20,175 nt of DNA from Chloroflexota bacterium (GTDB lineage: Bacteria; Chloroflexota; Anaerolineae; Promineifilales; Promineifilaceae), in contig JAAEOP010000386.1 of NCBI GenBank assembly GCA_024223125.1, forward strand, positions 1-20,175, in the 5' to 3' direction. Of this stretch, positions 6,757-14,288 are shown piece after piece. Each line of letters opens with the position of its first letter. The first letter of the stretch is position 1. The translations under genes and the position numbers were made by a program. The notes beneath the pieces were generated by a model. That model saw only the letters and a list, made by a program, of their open reading frames with translations, was not told where the DNA came from and made no database searches.

Positions 6757-7974
6757 ATGAAAATAGAACGAAGAATCTGGATATTGCTCTTTACCCTTTT
6801 GCTATTTTCCTGCCAAAACAACCAGGTAGAAACACAGACCTCTTTTACTGCCCGACTTTTTGGCGAGAAAACGCCAGAGGTAGAATTGATTGGCCCCACG
6901 GCCGCACCTGTCACGGCCATACAACTAACCCCTATCGCTGCCGGCTTAAGCAAACCTGTTTACCTGACCCACGCCGGAGATGATCGCTTTTTTGCGGCCG
7001 AACAAGCCGGAACCATCCGCATTATTCGAGATGGTGAACTGCTGCCGGAACCGTTTCTGGATGTCTCCGAGATTTTAGCTACCGATGGCTCCGAACGGGG
7101 TTTGTTGGGGCTGGCCTTTCATCCCCAGTACGCCCAAAATGGGTATTTTTACATTGTGTACACCAATGTAGATGGCAACACCGAAATCAGCCGTTACACC
7201 GTCAGTACAGACGATCCCAATCAGGCCGACCTCGACAGCGCCACCCTGATTTTGTTTATCGAGCAGCCCTATGGCAACCACAATGGCGGACAGTTGGCCT
7301 TTGGGCCGGATGGTCTCTTTTATATTGGTTTGGGGGATGGCGGCGCAGTCAGCGACCCTTATGATAATGCCCAGGACCCCGGCACATTGTTGGGGGCTAT
7401 TTTGCGGCTGGATGTGGACACGGCCGTACCCTACGCCATCCCTAAAGACAACCCATTTGTAGGCCAACGAGGCAAACTGGGCGAAGTGTGGGCGATTGGT
7501 TTGCGTAACCCCTGGGCTTTCAGCTTTGACCGGGAAACAGGGGATATGTATATTGCTGATGTGGGGCAGGAAGGGCCGGAGGAGCTTAACTTTCAGCCGG
7601 CCAATACACCGGTCGGGGTCAACTTCGGCTGGCCGTTTCGGGAAGGCAGCGCTTGTTATGAAGCGGACACTTGTACCAGCCGGGGTTTACGGCCGCCCAT
7701 TTATGAATATCCACATGGAGAAGATGGCTGTGCGGTGATTGGCGGTTATGTATACCGAGGTCAGCAGTTCCCGGAACTAGCCGGTAACTACTTTTTCTCT
7801 GACTTTTGCTCCGGCCGTATCTGGACGTTGCGGTATGGGGAAGATGGGTGGCAGCGCACGGCCGTTGCCAACACAGACACCCAAATCTCAACCATTGCCG
7901 AAGGGGTAGATGGAGAATTATACGCCCTTTTTTACCGCACCGGAGAGGTTTTCAAAATCGAACCGACGGAGTAA
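6757..7974 (+). CDS. PQQ-type glucose/sorbosone dehydrogenase-family lipoprotein
   Basis: A 405-residue protein. The start is the ATG at 6757, which directly precedes a basic n-region and a lipoprotein signal (IWILLFTLLLFSCQ), so it should be anchored on the outer face of the membrane. The upstream TTG at 6733 would put non-signal residues in front. The rest is a six-bladed propeller of the GSDH family (YliI/Asd-like aldose sugar dehydrogenases): LTHAGDDRFFAAEQAG, GLLGLAFHPQYAQNGYFYIV, NHNGGQLAFGPDGLFYIGLG, GLRNPWAFSFD, YIADVGQ, NFGWPFREG and IGGYVYRG. Length and motif order match the family. Members oxidise aldose sugars, or sometimes other alcohols, using PQQ and pass electrons to external carriers. 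No PQQ synthesis genes are in view. It follows the GxxExxY remnant and ends against the convergent hicB with only 23 bp between. Confidence 0.9.
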   Translation: MKIERRIWILLFTLLLFSCQNNQVETQTSFTARLFGEKTPEVELIGPTAAPVTAIQLTPIAAGLSKPVYLTHAGDDRFFAAEQAGTIRIIRDGELLPEPFLDVSEILATDGSERGLLGLAFHPQYAQNGYFYIVYTNVDGNTEISRYTVSTDDPNQADLDSATLILFIEQPYGNHNGGQLAFGPDGLFYIGLGDGGAVSDPYDNAQDPGTLLGAILRLDVDTAVPYAIPKDNPFVGQRGKLGEVWAIGLRNPWAFSFDRETGDMYIADVGQEGPEELNFQPANTPVGVNFGWPFREGSACYEADTCTSRGLRPPIYEYPHGEDGCAVIGGYVYRGQQFPELAGNYFFSDFCSGRIWTLRYGEDGWQRTAVANTDTQISTIAEGVDGELYALFYRTGEVFKIEPTE

Positions 7975-7997
7975 TTGGTAATCAGCTTAGGTCATTC

Positions 7998-8333
7998 TTA
8001 AACAGAGGCTTCAAGCTTATTTCGAATGAACTTATTAACGCTTTCCCCAGACTGTGTAGCTTTAATAGCAACTGTTTTATGTAATTCTGGTGGTATTCTG
8101 AGAGAGATTTTGCCGGAATAATTTTTATTTGCTGTTGGCACGGGAAGTGACTTGCCTTCTGATTCAAAAAGAGCGACAACCTCTTCGACTGCATCACATA
8201 ATTCCAAGAAGACTTTTGTCTGATCATCTCCATGGACGCCCCCCATGAAGAGACCTGGGGATGTGCCAATATAGCAATTGTCTTCTTCTGACCATTCGAC
8301 TATTTTGAGATATTGATCACTTTGGTTTTTCAT
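7998..8333 (-). CDS. hicB: HicB-family antitoxin
   Basis: A 111-residue protein. The N-terminal half (YLKIVEWSEEDNCYIGTSPG, then CDAVEEVVALFESEGKSLP) is the partial RNase H-like fold of HicB. The C-terminal part (KISLRIPPELHKTVAIKATQ, then SGESVNKFIRNKL) is a ribbon-helix-helix DNA-binding segment at about 75-108. HicB neutralises HicA and represses the operon. Its ATG overlaps the stop of hicA by four bases (ATGA), the toxin-first order usual for hicAB. The RHH tail means it should bind a palindromic operator; a fitting one lies upstream of hicA at 8532-8556. Module identity is secure; activity is untested. Confidence 0.9.
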   Translation of the reverse strand: MKNQSDQYLKIVEWSEEDNCYIGTSPGLFMGGVHGDDQTKVFLELCDAVEEVVALFESEGKSLPVPTANKNYSGKISLRIPPELHKTVAIKATQSGESVNKFIRNKLEASV

Positions 8334-8527
8334 TTCTGGGCCTCTCTCAATGCCTGCTTAACAGCTTTTTCTTGATATTTCCGGGCATCTGAATCTGGTT
8401 TCCCGGAAATGATAATGGGCAATTTTACATTTGGGTGGACGAATTTTTTGTGGCTGCCTTTGCCACCCTTGCTGACAAAACCAGCTTTTTCTAGTTGGGC
8501 AATGAGTTCACACACCTTTTTTAGCAT
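8330..8527 (-). CDS. hicA: HicA-family toxin (mRNA interferase)
   Basis: A 65-residue protein of dsRBD-like fold: CELIAQLEKAGFVSKGGKGS then HKKFVHPN, with the catalytic His about residue 26 in GSHKKF, and the final KQALREAQK helix. HicA cleaves mRNA and is held in check by HicB, encoded immediately downstream with a four-base overlap. The length is typical. The ATG at 8525-8527 has no Shine-Dalgarno sequence just upstream, so the message may be leaderless or weakly translated, which is tolerable for a toxin. The invariant Gly-Ser-His is intact, so I see no sign of inactivation. Confidence 0.9.
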   Translation of the reverse strand: MLKKVCELIAQLEKAGFVSKGGKGSHKKFVHPNVKLPIIISGKPDSDARKYQEKAVKQALREAQK

Positions 8528-8531
8528 GAGT

Positions 8532-8556
8532 ACATGCCATCACACTGATAGCATGT
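8532..8556 (-). promoter_or_regulatory. probable hicAB operator palindrome
   Basis: ACATGCCATC (8532-8541) and GATAGCATGT (8547-8556) form 10-bp arms with one mismatch and five bases between. The palindrome lies directly upstream of the hicA ATG and touches a minus-strand TTGACA at 8561-8556. It is the natural candidate for autoregulation by the ribbon-helix-helix tail of HicB. Inference from position and symmetry. Confidence 0.6.
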
Positions 8557-8561
8557 GTCAA
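8556..8561 (-). promoter_or_regulatory. -35 box TTGACA of the hicAB promoter
   Basis: A perfect TTGACA on the minus strand, read from 8561 down to 8556. No strong -10 hexamer is seen at 16-18 bases; weaker candidates fall within the palindrome near 8538-8529. The overlap of this box with the palindrome would let a bound repressor block polymerase. Confidence 0.5.
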
Positions 8562-8602
8562 GCAGTAGAAATGTTCATGGATGAGGAAACGGAAAAAATC
8601 AA

Positions 8603-9739
8603 TTAATAACTGCTTGCTGGAAATGAAAGCGTAAACGTCGTCTCCTGATCAAGCTCGCTTTGGACGGTAATACGGCCGTCATGCGCTTCTACTAACTGCT
8701 TCACAATCGCCAATCCCAAACCACCACCGATTCCTTCGCTATGGGTGCGGGCGCGGTCGCCGCGCCAGAAGCGGTCGAAGATGTAGGGCAAATCCTCAGC
8801 CGGGATGCCTTCGCCATTGTCGCTAACCTGTAACGTGACTTTATTGTTGTGGCGTTGGGCATGGAGATGAATACGGCCGTGAGCCGCTGTATGCCGCAGC
8901 GCATTAGACAGTAGATTGCTGACAACCTGGTCTAATCGTCCTGCATCCCCTTCAATTGTCAGGTCAGCCGGTTTGCCCTCAAAATCTACTGTCAGATTAA
9001 TTTCTTTGGCTTCCGCCATGCCGCTAAAACTGGTTTGCGCGTCTGCCAGCAGTTCCGTCAGGTCTACCGGTTCCCGGCGTAAAGTCAGTTGCCCCGCTTC
9101 CGCCTGGGCCAATGTATGGAGATCATTCACCAGCCGGGCCAGCAGATGGGTTTCCTCTAAAGTGGCCTCGATATGTTCTGGGGTTGGTTCATAGACGCCA
9201 TCCAAAACCCCTTCCAAATTGCCCTGGATGATGTGCAGTGGGGTGCGTAATTCATGGGCGACATCGGCCGTCAGATTGCGGCGTTGTTCGTCGGCTCGTT
9301 GCAGTTCGGCCGTCATATTGTTGAAGGAGCGGGCCAGCCGGGCAAACTGGTTGCGCCGTCTGCGTTCGGGTACACGAGTGGTTAAATCTCCGGCGGCCAC
9401 TTTGTCGGCCGCATTCATCACATCAGACAGGGGAGAAGCAATGCCCAAAAAAGCACGGCGGGCAATGCCCATAGCCAAAATTGGCAGCGCCAATACCAGG
9501 CCACAACCGGCCAGCCAAAAAAGAACGGCCGTGCCCTCCGTTCGTTCTAATGCCCGTACTGCCAGAAAAATCAGCCCGCCAATGCCGCCCAACAGCAGTA
9601 CCATCATCGTGCCAAACATGAACATAAACCAGACGAAGATACCGGCCGGTTTACCAGACCAATTCTCCGGCCAATCCCGCCCATGCCAATCCTGGCGTGA
9701 CCACCTTTTATGCTGCCAATGTTTATGTTTTTTGCTCAT
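8603..9739 (-). CDS. HAMP-containing sensor histidine kinase
   Basis: A 378-residue membrane kinase. The cytoplasmic N-terminus (about residues 1-30) is very rich in His, Trp, Lys and Arg (KKHKHWQHKRWSRQDWHGRD). Two membrane helices follow at about 33-60 and 70-92 with only about 10 residues between them, so there is no real extracellular sensor domain. HAMP runs at about 93-145. The dimerisation helix carries the phosphoacceptor His about 162 (DVAHELRTPL), and the ATPase domain has the N box (NLLSNALRH), DNGEGIP, FDRFWRGD and GGGLGLAIVKQL. It should phosphorylate the response regulator encoded just upstream; the regulator's stop and this start share one base (TAATG), so translation is coupled. 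The sensing may rest on the basic N-terminus, the membrane helices or a partner such as the His/Trp-rich membrane protein at 10554-10985. Confidence 0.92.
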   Translation of the reverse strand: MSKKHKHWQHKRWSRQDWHGRDWPENWSGKPAGIFVWFMFMFGTMMVLLLGGIGGLIFLAVRALERTEGTAVLFWLAGCGLVLALPILAMGIARRAFLGIASPLSDVMNAADKVAAGDLTTRVPERRRRNQFARLARSFNNMTAELQRADEQRRNLTADVAHELRTPLHIIQGNLEGVLDGVYEPTPEHIEATLEETHLLARLVNDLHTLAQAEAGQLTLRREPVDLTELLADAQTSFSGMAEAKEINLTVDFEGKPADLTIEGDAGRLDQVVSNLLSNALRHTAAHGRIHLHAQRHNNKVTLQVSDNGEGIPAEDLPYIFDRFWRGDRARTHSEGIGGGLGLAIVKQLVEAHDGRITVQSELDQETTFTLSFPASSY

Positions 9740-10425
9740 TAGATTGTGTCGCTGAATTGGTAGCCGATGCCGTACACTGTCAGGATGTAGATGGGGGTTG
9801 TCGGATGGGGTTCCAGTTTGCGGCGTAGATTTTTGATGTGAGCGTCAATGCTGCGGTCGTAACCATCGTGAGCATAACCGTGTAGTTTTTCTAGCAGTCG
9901 TTCCCGGCTGAAGGTTTGGCCGGGGTGTTGGGCCAGCAAAGTGAGCAAGTTAAATTCTAGCGGTGTCAGGCGAATTGTTTCCTCGCCGCGCTGCACCCGA
10001 TGCCCTTGTAAATCTATCTCTAAATCTCCGGCGCGGATGATGCCGGGCTGGTGTAGATCACCTTGTACACGACGTAACACGGCCCGGACACGAGCCACCA
10101 ATTCTCGTGGTGAAAACGGTTTGACGATGTAATCATCAGCCCCCAATTCCAGGCCAATCAGCCGGTCTGTTTCGTCCACGCGGGCAGTGAGCATGATGAT
10201 GGGAACATCAGATTCGCGGCGTAAAGTGCGGCAGACGTCTAGCCCATCCAGGCCGGGCAGGTTCAGGTCGAGGATGATGAGGTCTGGTTTTTCGCGGCGG
10301 GCGGTGGCGACGGCCGTGTGCCCATCGGCCGCGCTCATGACCTGATACCCGGACTTTTCCAGATAATCTCGCGCCAGTTTAACAATCTTCGGTTCGTCGT
10401 CTACAACTAAAATCAGTTCGTTCAT
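9739..10425 (-). CDS. OmpR/PhoB-family response regulator
   Basis: A 228-residue protein beginning MNELILVVDDEP. The ATG at 10425 is preferred over an upstream in-frame start at 10479, because that would translate the palindromic repeat and sits ahead of a TATAAT box. The receiver domain (1-120) has the acidic pair D9/D10, phosphoacceptor D53 (LIILDLNLPG), T80 and K102 (DDYIVKPF). The C-terminal winged helix (about 130-228) has LTPLEFNLLTLLAQHPG, the recognition helix DRSIDAHIKNLRRKL and the closing YGIGYQF. All key residues are present, so it should be an active transcription factor controlled by the kinase that follows. No SD precedes the ATG and the -10 box ends seven bases upstream, so the mRNA is probably leaderless. 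Confidence 0.94.
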   Translation of the reverse strand: MNELILVVDDEPKIVKLARDYLEKSGYQVMSAADGHTAVATARREKPDLIILDLNLPGLDGLDVCRTLRRESDVPIIMLTARVDETDRLIGLELGADDYIVKPFSPRELVARVRAVLRRVQGDLHQPGIIRAGDLEIDLQGHRVQRGEETIRLTPLEFNLLTLLAQHPGQTFSRERLLEKLHGYAHDGYDRSIDAHIKNLRRKLEPHPTTPIYILTVYGIGYQFSDTI

Positions 10426-10432
10426 TGAAAGT

Positions 10433-10438
10433 ATTATA
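10433..10438 (-). promoter_or_regulatory. perfect -10 box TATAAT of the response regulator gene, leaderless geometry
   Basis: On the minus strand TATAAT is followed by ACTTTCA and then the ATG, so the transcript would start at or within a base or two of the start codon. The expected -35 zone falls in the palindromic repeat at 10449-10500, where no TTGACA-like hexamer is present. This suggests either a -10-driven promoter or one altered by repeat insertion. Confidence 0.6.
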
Positions 10439-10448
10439 CTTGTGTACA

Positions 10449-10500
10449 AAGTCCCCGGCACTTCCCAAGTCCCCGGCACTTCCCAAGTGCCGGGGACTTG
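10449..10500. repeat. intergenic palindrome (CAAGTCCCCGGCACTT arms) with partial tandem duplication
   Basis: Arms CAAGTCCCCGGCACTT (10466-10481) and AAGTGCCGGGGACTTG (10485-10500) are exact reverse complements around CCC, a 35-nt palindrome. The left 18 nt (AAGTCCCCGGCACTTCCC) is present twice in direct order (10449-10466, 10467-10484). It lies immediately upstream of the response regulator -10 box. Confidence 0.85.
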
Positions 10501-10506
10501 AAATGT

Positions 10507-10539
10507 AGAGGTTCCACCTTTTGAAAAGGTGGAACCTCT
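10507..10539. repeat. 33-nt intergenic palindrome (AGAGGTTCCACCTTTT arms)
   Basis: AGAGGTTCCACCTTTT (10507-10522) and AAAAGGTGGAACCTCT (10524-10539) are perfect 16-bp arms around a single base. It lies seven bases after the previous palindrome, between the genes ending at 10554 and starting at 10425 (minus strand). It could act as a terminator for the upstream membrane-protein message or as a processing stem. Confidence 0.85.
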
Positions 10540-10553
10540 GACTTTTCATTCAA

Positions 10554-10985
10554 CTATGCTTTCATAATCGGTTCGTCAGACCAGTCGTCGTCGTTGTGCC
10601 AGGGGGGTCTGCGGCCGTGTTTGTGCCACTCTTTTTTCCATTGTTTCCATTCTTTACGGCCGTGTCCACAATGACGCCAATGCCGGCGACCAAATATCAA
10701 CCCCATCGCTCCCATGAAAAGCATCGCCATGAAGAAAAATCCAAACGCTTTGGCAATGAAGCCGAAAAAGCTGAAACCGGTGTAGTGACGGGTAGGAAAA
10801 TGGGGGACGGGTGGGGTTACGGCCGTGCCGCTATCTTCACTATTTGCCGCATTAACGGCCGCCTGCTGACCGGCAATGTATCCTTGCGTATAGCCAGTTT
10901 GATGTTGTCCCCGGCCAGCCATGCTAATAAATCCGCCCAGCAGAATAAACATAAAAAATAAGCCAATCATCTTTCTAAAAAACAT
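10554..10985 (-). CDS. small two-helix membrane protein with His/Trp/Lys-rich tail
   Basis: A 143-residue protein. The ATG at 10985 is chosen because AAGGAG lies eight bases upstream; an in-frame GTG at 10994 would overlap that ribosome-binding site. Helix one is at about 5-25 (MIGLFFMFILLGGFISMAG). A soluble Gln/Gly/Ala stretch with YTQGYIAGQQAA follows, and helix two is at about 70-98 (GFFFMAMLFMGAMGLIFG). The tail (RRHWRHCGHGRKEWKQWKKE and on) is packed with His, Trp, Lys and Arg and ends acidic (NDDDWSDEP). I do not recognise a family. It is the first gene of the group leading to the response regulator and kinase, although two palindromes separate it from them. The kinase N-terminus has a similar composition, so a sensing or partner role, possibly metal-related, is a guess. 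Confidence 0.65.
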   Translation of the reverse strand: MFFRKMIGLFFMFILLGGFISMAGRGQHQTGYTQGYIAGQQAAVNAANSEDSGTAVTPPVPHFPTRHYTGFSFFGFIAKAFGFFFMAMLFMGAMGLIFGRRHWRHCGHGRKEWKQWKKEWHKHGRRPPWHNDDDWSDEPIMKA

Positions 10986-11003
10986 GTGTAACACTCCTTA
11001 AGC

Positions 11004-11036
11004 AGAAATTCGGTTTCTCCGAGAAATCGAATTTCT
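11004..11036. repeat. 33-nt intergenic palindrome (AGAAATTCGGTTTCTC arms)
   Basis: AGAAATTCGGTTTCTC (11004-11019) and GAGAAATCGAATTTCT (11021-11036) pair as 16-bp arms with one G:U-type mismatch around a single base. It lies 18 bp upstream of the membrane-protein ATG, immediately before its ribosome-binding site, so in the transcript it would be a 5' leader hairpin. Confidence 0.8.
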
Positions 11037-11119
11037 AATTCCTAAACGTTATTGCTTTGAAAGATAATGGTAGGTTGTGTAGAAAATGTGAATGTTTGGG
11101 GGAAGGGTGGTGAAGGTGA

Positions 11120-14100
11120 TTATTGGAGCGTTGCCAGAATTTCAGTTACCAGGTCGTCCAGAGGTTGGGTGGAGGAAACGGCCGTCACCTCCCCCAACGT
11201 AGCCGCTAATTTTTCGGCTTGCTCCCTCACCTCTTGCACTGTCGCTTTATGATTGAGGGTATAGGTTAACAGGTGGACGGCCGCAGGTTTATCACCCATT
11301 TTTGCTTGCAGTGCGGCAATAGAGACCAACGCTTCCAATGCCAGCCGAGTATCTCCTGATTGTTGGGCCAGTTCCAGAGCGCGAGCCAACTGCGGCCGTG
11401 CCATTTTCAGCTTGCCTAAGCCGACTGCCACCGCGCCCAGCCCCACCAAAGCGACGGCCATCCCCCGTTCATCATGCAGGTCTTGTTTGAGCAGCAGACT
11501 TTCTTGTAACAATGTTTGCGCGTTTTCATACTCTGCCTGTTTCAGCGCCAGCCGTCCGGCGTTTGCCAGCGTGGTTGCCGCTCCATGTACATGGTCATGT
11601 GCCTGAAAGATGGCCGCACATTCCAAATAATAAGCCTGTGCTAATTCATATTGATGCTGCGCCTGGGTCAGATTCCCCAGATTATTGAGAACCATGGCCG
11701 CCCCAATATGATCCTCATTTTGGCGATAAGCGGAGACAGCCTGTTCAAAATAGTGGCGGGCTTGTTCATAATTCCCCTCCGCTTTAGCACAGCTTCCCAT
11801 AAAGTTATAGCCAAAGGCGATACCGTCCAGATCATCGGTCGCTAGAGAGAGTTGCAAGCTTTGTTGGGCCAGGTCAGTAGCACGGCCGTAATCCCCCGTG
11901 TAAAATGTCGTAATAGCCAGATACCCCAAAATGGTTGAACGGCGTTCCGGGCTGGTTACATCGGGCAGATAGCGTCTGGCCGTATCCAGGAGGTTTTTGG
12001 CTGTATTGATCTGGCCGATGTGAATATTCATCCGCGCTGTGCGACCCAATAGATTACATAGGGCCTGGGCTTGCCCGGGTGTGGCTTTGGTTGGAATATT
12101 GGCTAGAGCCAGTTGAAACGTCTCTATGCCTTCCTGGAACCAGCTTTGTACGCTATAAAAACCGTGCAGGGGGGTGGCTGCTTTTTCCAGATCAACATAT
12201 GCTTTTTGTTGGGCCGCCCAGCCCCAGGCAGCTCGAATATTGGGCAGGTCGGCACGAATGGTAGACCGTTGTTCTGGATCTTCTCCGCTGCCTTGATTTG
12301 CCAGCAGATCGAGATAGTAGCTGGCGTGTTGTTGAGCTGCGGCCGTTTCACTGTCCGGCTCCACACTTAATTTTTCGGCCGCATATTGGCGTAGTAGAGG
12401 GTGAATTTGGTAACGGCCGTCATCCGTCTGGCGCTGACATAAGGATTTATCTACCAGAGTGTTCAGGGTAGCAGTCTCTGTGCCGGTTATGGCTGCTGCC
12501 GCGGCGGCCGTAAAGGTATCAGGAAAGATGGAGAGGCGGGCAAAGCAGGTTTGGAGTACGGCCGTGAGCAGCCCCCAGGAATGATCAAACACTGCCCGTA
12601 AACTGCGCTGACGAGCGGGCACATTGTGATATGTTGTGCGTAAAAAGTCCAAACTTTGTTCAATCTGAGTCACAATTTCGGCGCAAGAATGTTGGCGAAT
12701 CCAACTGGCTGCCAATTCAATAGCTAAAGGCGTTCCCTCCAACAAATGGCAAATCTTTACAATCTGCGACAGTCTAGTCTTGCCAGGGTTAAAGGTGTGC
12801 TGCACGCGGCGGGCCTGCTGCAAGAATAGGGAAACAGCGTCGAATGTTTCTGGGTTAGCGGCGTCGTCTGGGGGGAATTGCAGACCCTCAAGCTCAAATA
12901 GGATTTCGCCGTACAAATCCAGCCGCTCGCGGGAGGTGACAATGAGTTTGACAGCCGTCGTCTCTCGCAAAATGGCATCAATTAAAGCGACCGAATTTTC
13001 CTGGGTTAACAGGTGTTCATAATTGTCTAGCGCCAACAACATCTCTTTGTGTTGTAGATTGTTAAGTAATTGGGTCTGGGGAGAATCTGCCCCTTCAAAG
13101 GTCAGGCCAATGGCGTCGGTCAGATAAGCAGCTAGAGCTGAGGGAGATTGCACGGCCGTGAGAGAGACAACAAAAATCCCATCCCAAAAACGGCCTGGCT
13201 GTTGCTGCAAAATAGTATGAGCCAGTTCCAGCGTCAGCCGCGTTTTACCGATGCCGCCCGGTCCCAGAATAGTTAGCAGCCGTCCTTCTGGCGCCAATAG
13301 CCGCTGTTGTACGGCCGTCATTTCTGTCTGGCGGCCCACAAATGGGGTCAGGTTGGCGGGTAAGTTGTGTGGTGGTGGAAAGGGGGTGTTTTGGATGCGG
13401 TCGTGTAAGGCAATGGTCGCGGCCGAAGGGCCGGTATCCAATTCCTGGCGCAGCTGATCACAAAACTGGTTGTAATGTTGCCAGGCGGCATTCCGCTGAC
13501 CGGTGCGGGCCAGTAATTCCATTTTTTGGCGATGCGCCAGTTCACTTAAATTATCCAGACGGAGTAACTGATCGTTGTATTCTAAGCCGGTGGGGTAACG
13601 GCCATGTTGCAAACAATCATCCACTAGCCGCTGTAACCCAGTTGAGGCCAATCGCTGCAATCGTTCTCGTTCTAAAATGGCCCACTCTTCAAACCCCCGG
13701 CAGTCGCGCAAATGGAATCCTTCTAGGAAGTGGCCGCGATATAAAGTAGCTGCATTTTGGAGATTGGAGATTGGGGATTGGGAGATTTCTTTAATCTCCA
13801 ATCCCCAATCTCCAATCTCTAATAGTTTTTCAAAATTAGCCACATCCAGCCAATAATCACTTTCGTGGTTAAAGGCCACAGTTTGCCGGGTAATGATGAG
13901 ATATGGTTTTAGCTTGCGGCGCAGAACGGACAAAATGGAACGTAAATTGGCTAATGCCTGGGTTTGTTCGCGGTCATCCCAGAGTAGATCGGCTAACAGT
14001 TCACGGGGAAACGGTCGTGTATGACAAGCTAGATAAGCGACCAATGCTTCCGCCTTGCGCGTACCCAGGCTTGTAACCGGCTTGCCGCCCTTCTCTATTT

Positions 14101-14140
14101 CTACGCTGCCCAATAAACGAATCGTCAATCTTTGACTCAT
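11120..14140 (-). CDS. BTAD/SARP-like regulator with NB-ARC ATPase and TPR repeats
   Basis: A 1006-residue protein. Residues 1-95 are an OmpR-type winged helix (LTIRLLGSVEIEKGGKPVTS, then RKAEALVAYLACH). About 96-255 is the BTAD helical domain (LYRGHFLEGF, LARTGQRNAAWQHYNQFCDQ). An STAND/NB-ARC ATPase follows: Walker A GPGGIGKTRL near 291, Walker B LLALDNYEHLL near 370, VTSRERLDLYGE, and GTPLAIELAASWI. The C-terminal third (about 680-995) is tetratricopeptide repeats (GDYGRATDLAQQSL, GNYEQARHYFEQAV, AYYLECAAIFQAHD). Such proteins are large ATP-dependent transcriptional activators whose TPRs bind a ligand or partner. The target genes cannot be read from the sequence. A mobile hairpin inserted in frame adds about 20 residues (107-127, GDWGLEIKEISQSPISNLQ) inside the BTAD domain. 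No strong SD precedes the ATG. Confidence 0.88.
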   Translation of the reverse strand: MSQRLTIRLLGSVEIEKGGKPVTSLGTRKAEALVAYLACHTRPFPRELLADLLWDDREQTQALANLRSILSVLRRKLKPYLIITRQTVAFNHESDYWLDVANFEKLLEIGDWGLEIKEISQSPISNLQNAATLYRGHFLEGFHLRDCRGFEEWAILERERLQRLASTGLQRLVDDCLQHGRYPTGLEYNDQLLRLDNLSELAHRQKMELLARTGQRNAAWQHYNQFCDQLRQELDTGPSAATIALHDRIQNTPFPPPHNLPANLTPFVGRQTEMTAVQQRLLAPEGRLLTILGPGGIGKTRLTLELAHTILQQQPGRFWDGIFVVSLTAVQSPSALAAYLTDAIGLTFEGADSPQTQLLNNLQHKEMLLALDNYEHLLTQENSVALIDAILRETTAVKLIVTSRERLDLYGEILFELEGLQFPPDDAANPETFDAVSLFLQQARRVQHTFNPGKTRLSQIVKICHLLEGTPLAIELAASWIRQHSCAEIVTQIEQSLDFLRTTYHNVPARQRSLRAVFDHSWGLLTAVLQTCFARLSIFPDTFTAAAAAAITGTETATLNTLVDKSLCQRQTDDGRYQIHPLLRQYAAEKLSVEPDSETAAAQQHASYYLDLLANQGSGEDPEQRSTIRADLPNIRAAWGWAAQQKAYVDLEKAATPLHGFYSVQSWFQEGIETFQLALANIPTKATPGQAQALCNLLGRTARMNIHIGQINTAKNLLDTARRYLPDVTSPERRSTILGYLAITTFYTGDYGRATDLAQQSLQLSLATDDLDGIAFGYNFMGSCAKAEGNYEQARHYFEQAVSAYRQNEDHIGAAMVLNNLGNLTQAQHQYELAQAYYLECAAIFQAHDHVHGAATTLANAGRLALKQAEYENAQTLLQESLLLKQDLHDERGMAVALVGLGAVAVGLGKLKMARPQLARALELAQQSGDTRLALEALVSIAALQAKMGDKPAAVHLLTYTLNHKATVQEVREQAEKLAATLGEVTAVSSTQPLDDLVTEILATLQ
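13760..13819. repeat. large hairpin repeat inside the regulator gene
   Basis: The left arm at 13760-13787 and the right arm at 13793-13819 are reverse complements over 27 bases, with one extra base in the left arm and a five-base loop (TCTTT). Each arm is built of GATTGGAGATT / GGGGATTGG units. The hairpin is read through in frame in the minus-strand gene as EIGDWGLEI...ISQSPISNLQ. Similar GATTGGAGATT-type repeats and their IGDWRLEI-like translations are familiar from other Chloroflexota and cyanobacterial genomes, by recollection. Confidence 0.85.
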
Positions 14141-14288
14141 ACTTCTAATTGTATCCGTTTTCTGGCTTGGTAGTCACCTTCCCAAAAAAGGTACACATAC
14201 CCGGCGATTGTTGTGTTTTTTGTTCTTACGGCGATCATCACTGCATCAGCAAGCAGCGGGAAGCGTTGTTCCAGAACTAAGCTAGTCA

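Noticed and set aside
9219..9755. 178-codon plus-strand open frame opposite the histidine kinase
   Set aside because: The kinase frame has every conserved box; the antisense frame is Arg/Ser-rich and typical of a shadow.
10426..10479. 18-residue N-terminal extension of the response regulator
   Set aside because: It would translate the palindromic repeat and lie upstream of the TATAAT box; receiver domains start at MNELILVVDDE.
10449..10539. CRISPR array
   Set aside because: The direct repeat is a single partial duplication without spacers, and the neighbouring palindrome has unrelated sequence; no cas genes.
10507..10539. Plain intrinsic terminator
   Set aside because: The stem is strong and perfect but lacks a following U-run in either direction, and it matches the geometry of other palindromes; kept as a repeat, with termination only possible.
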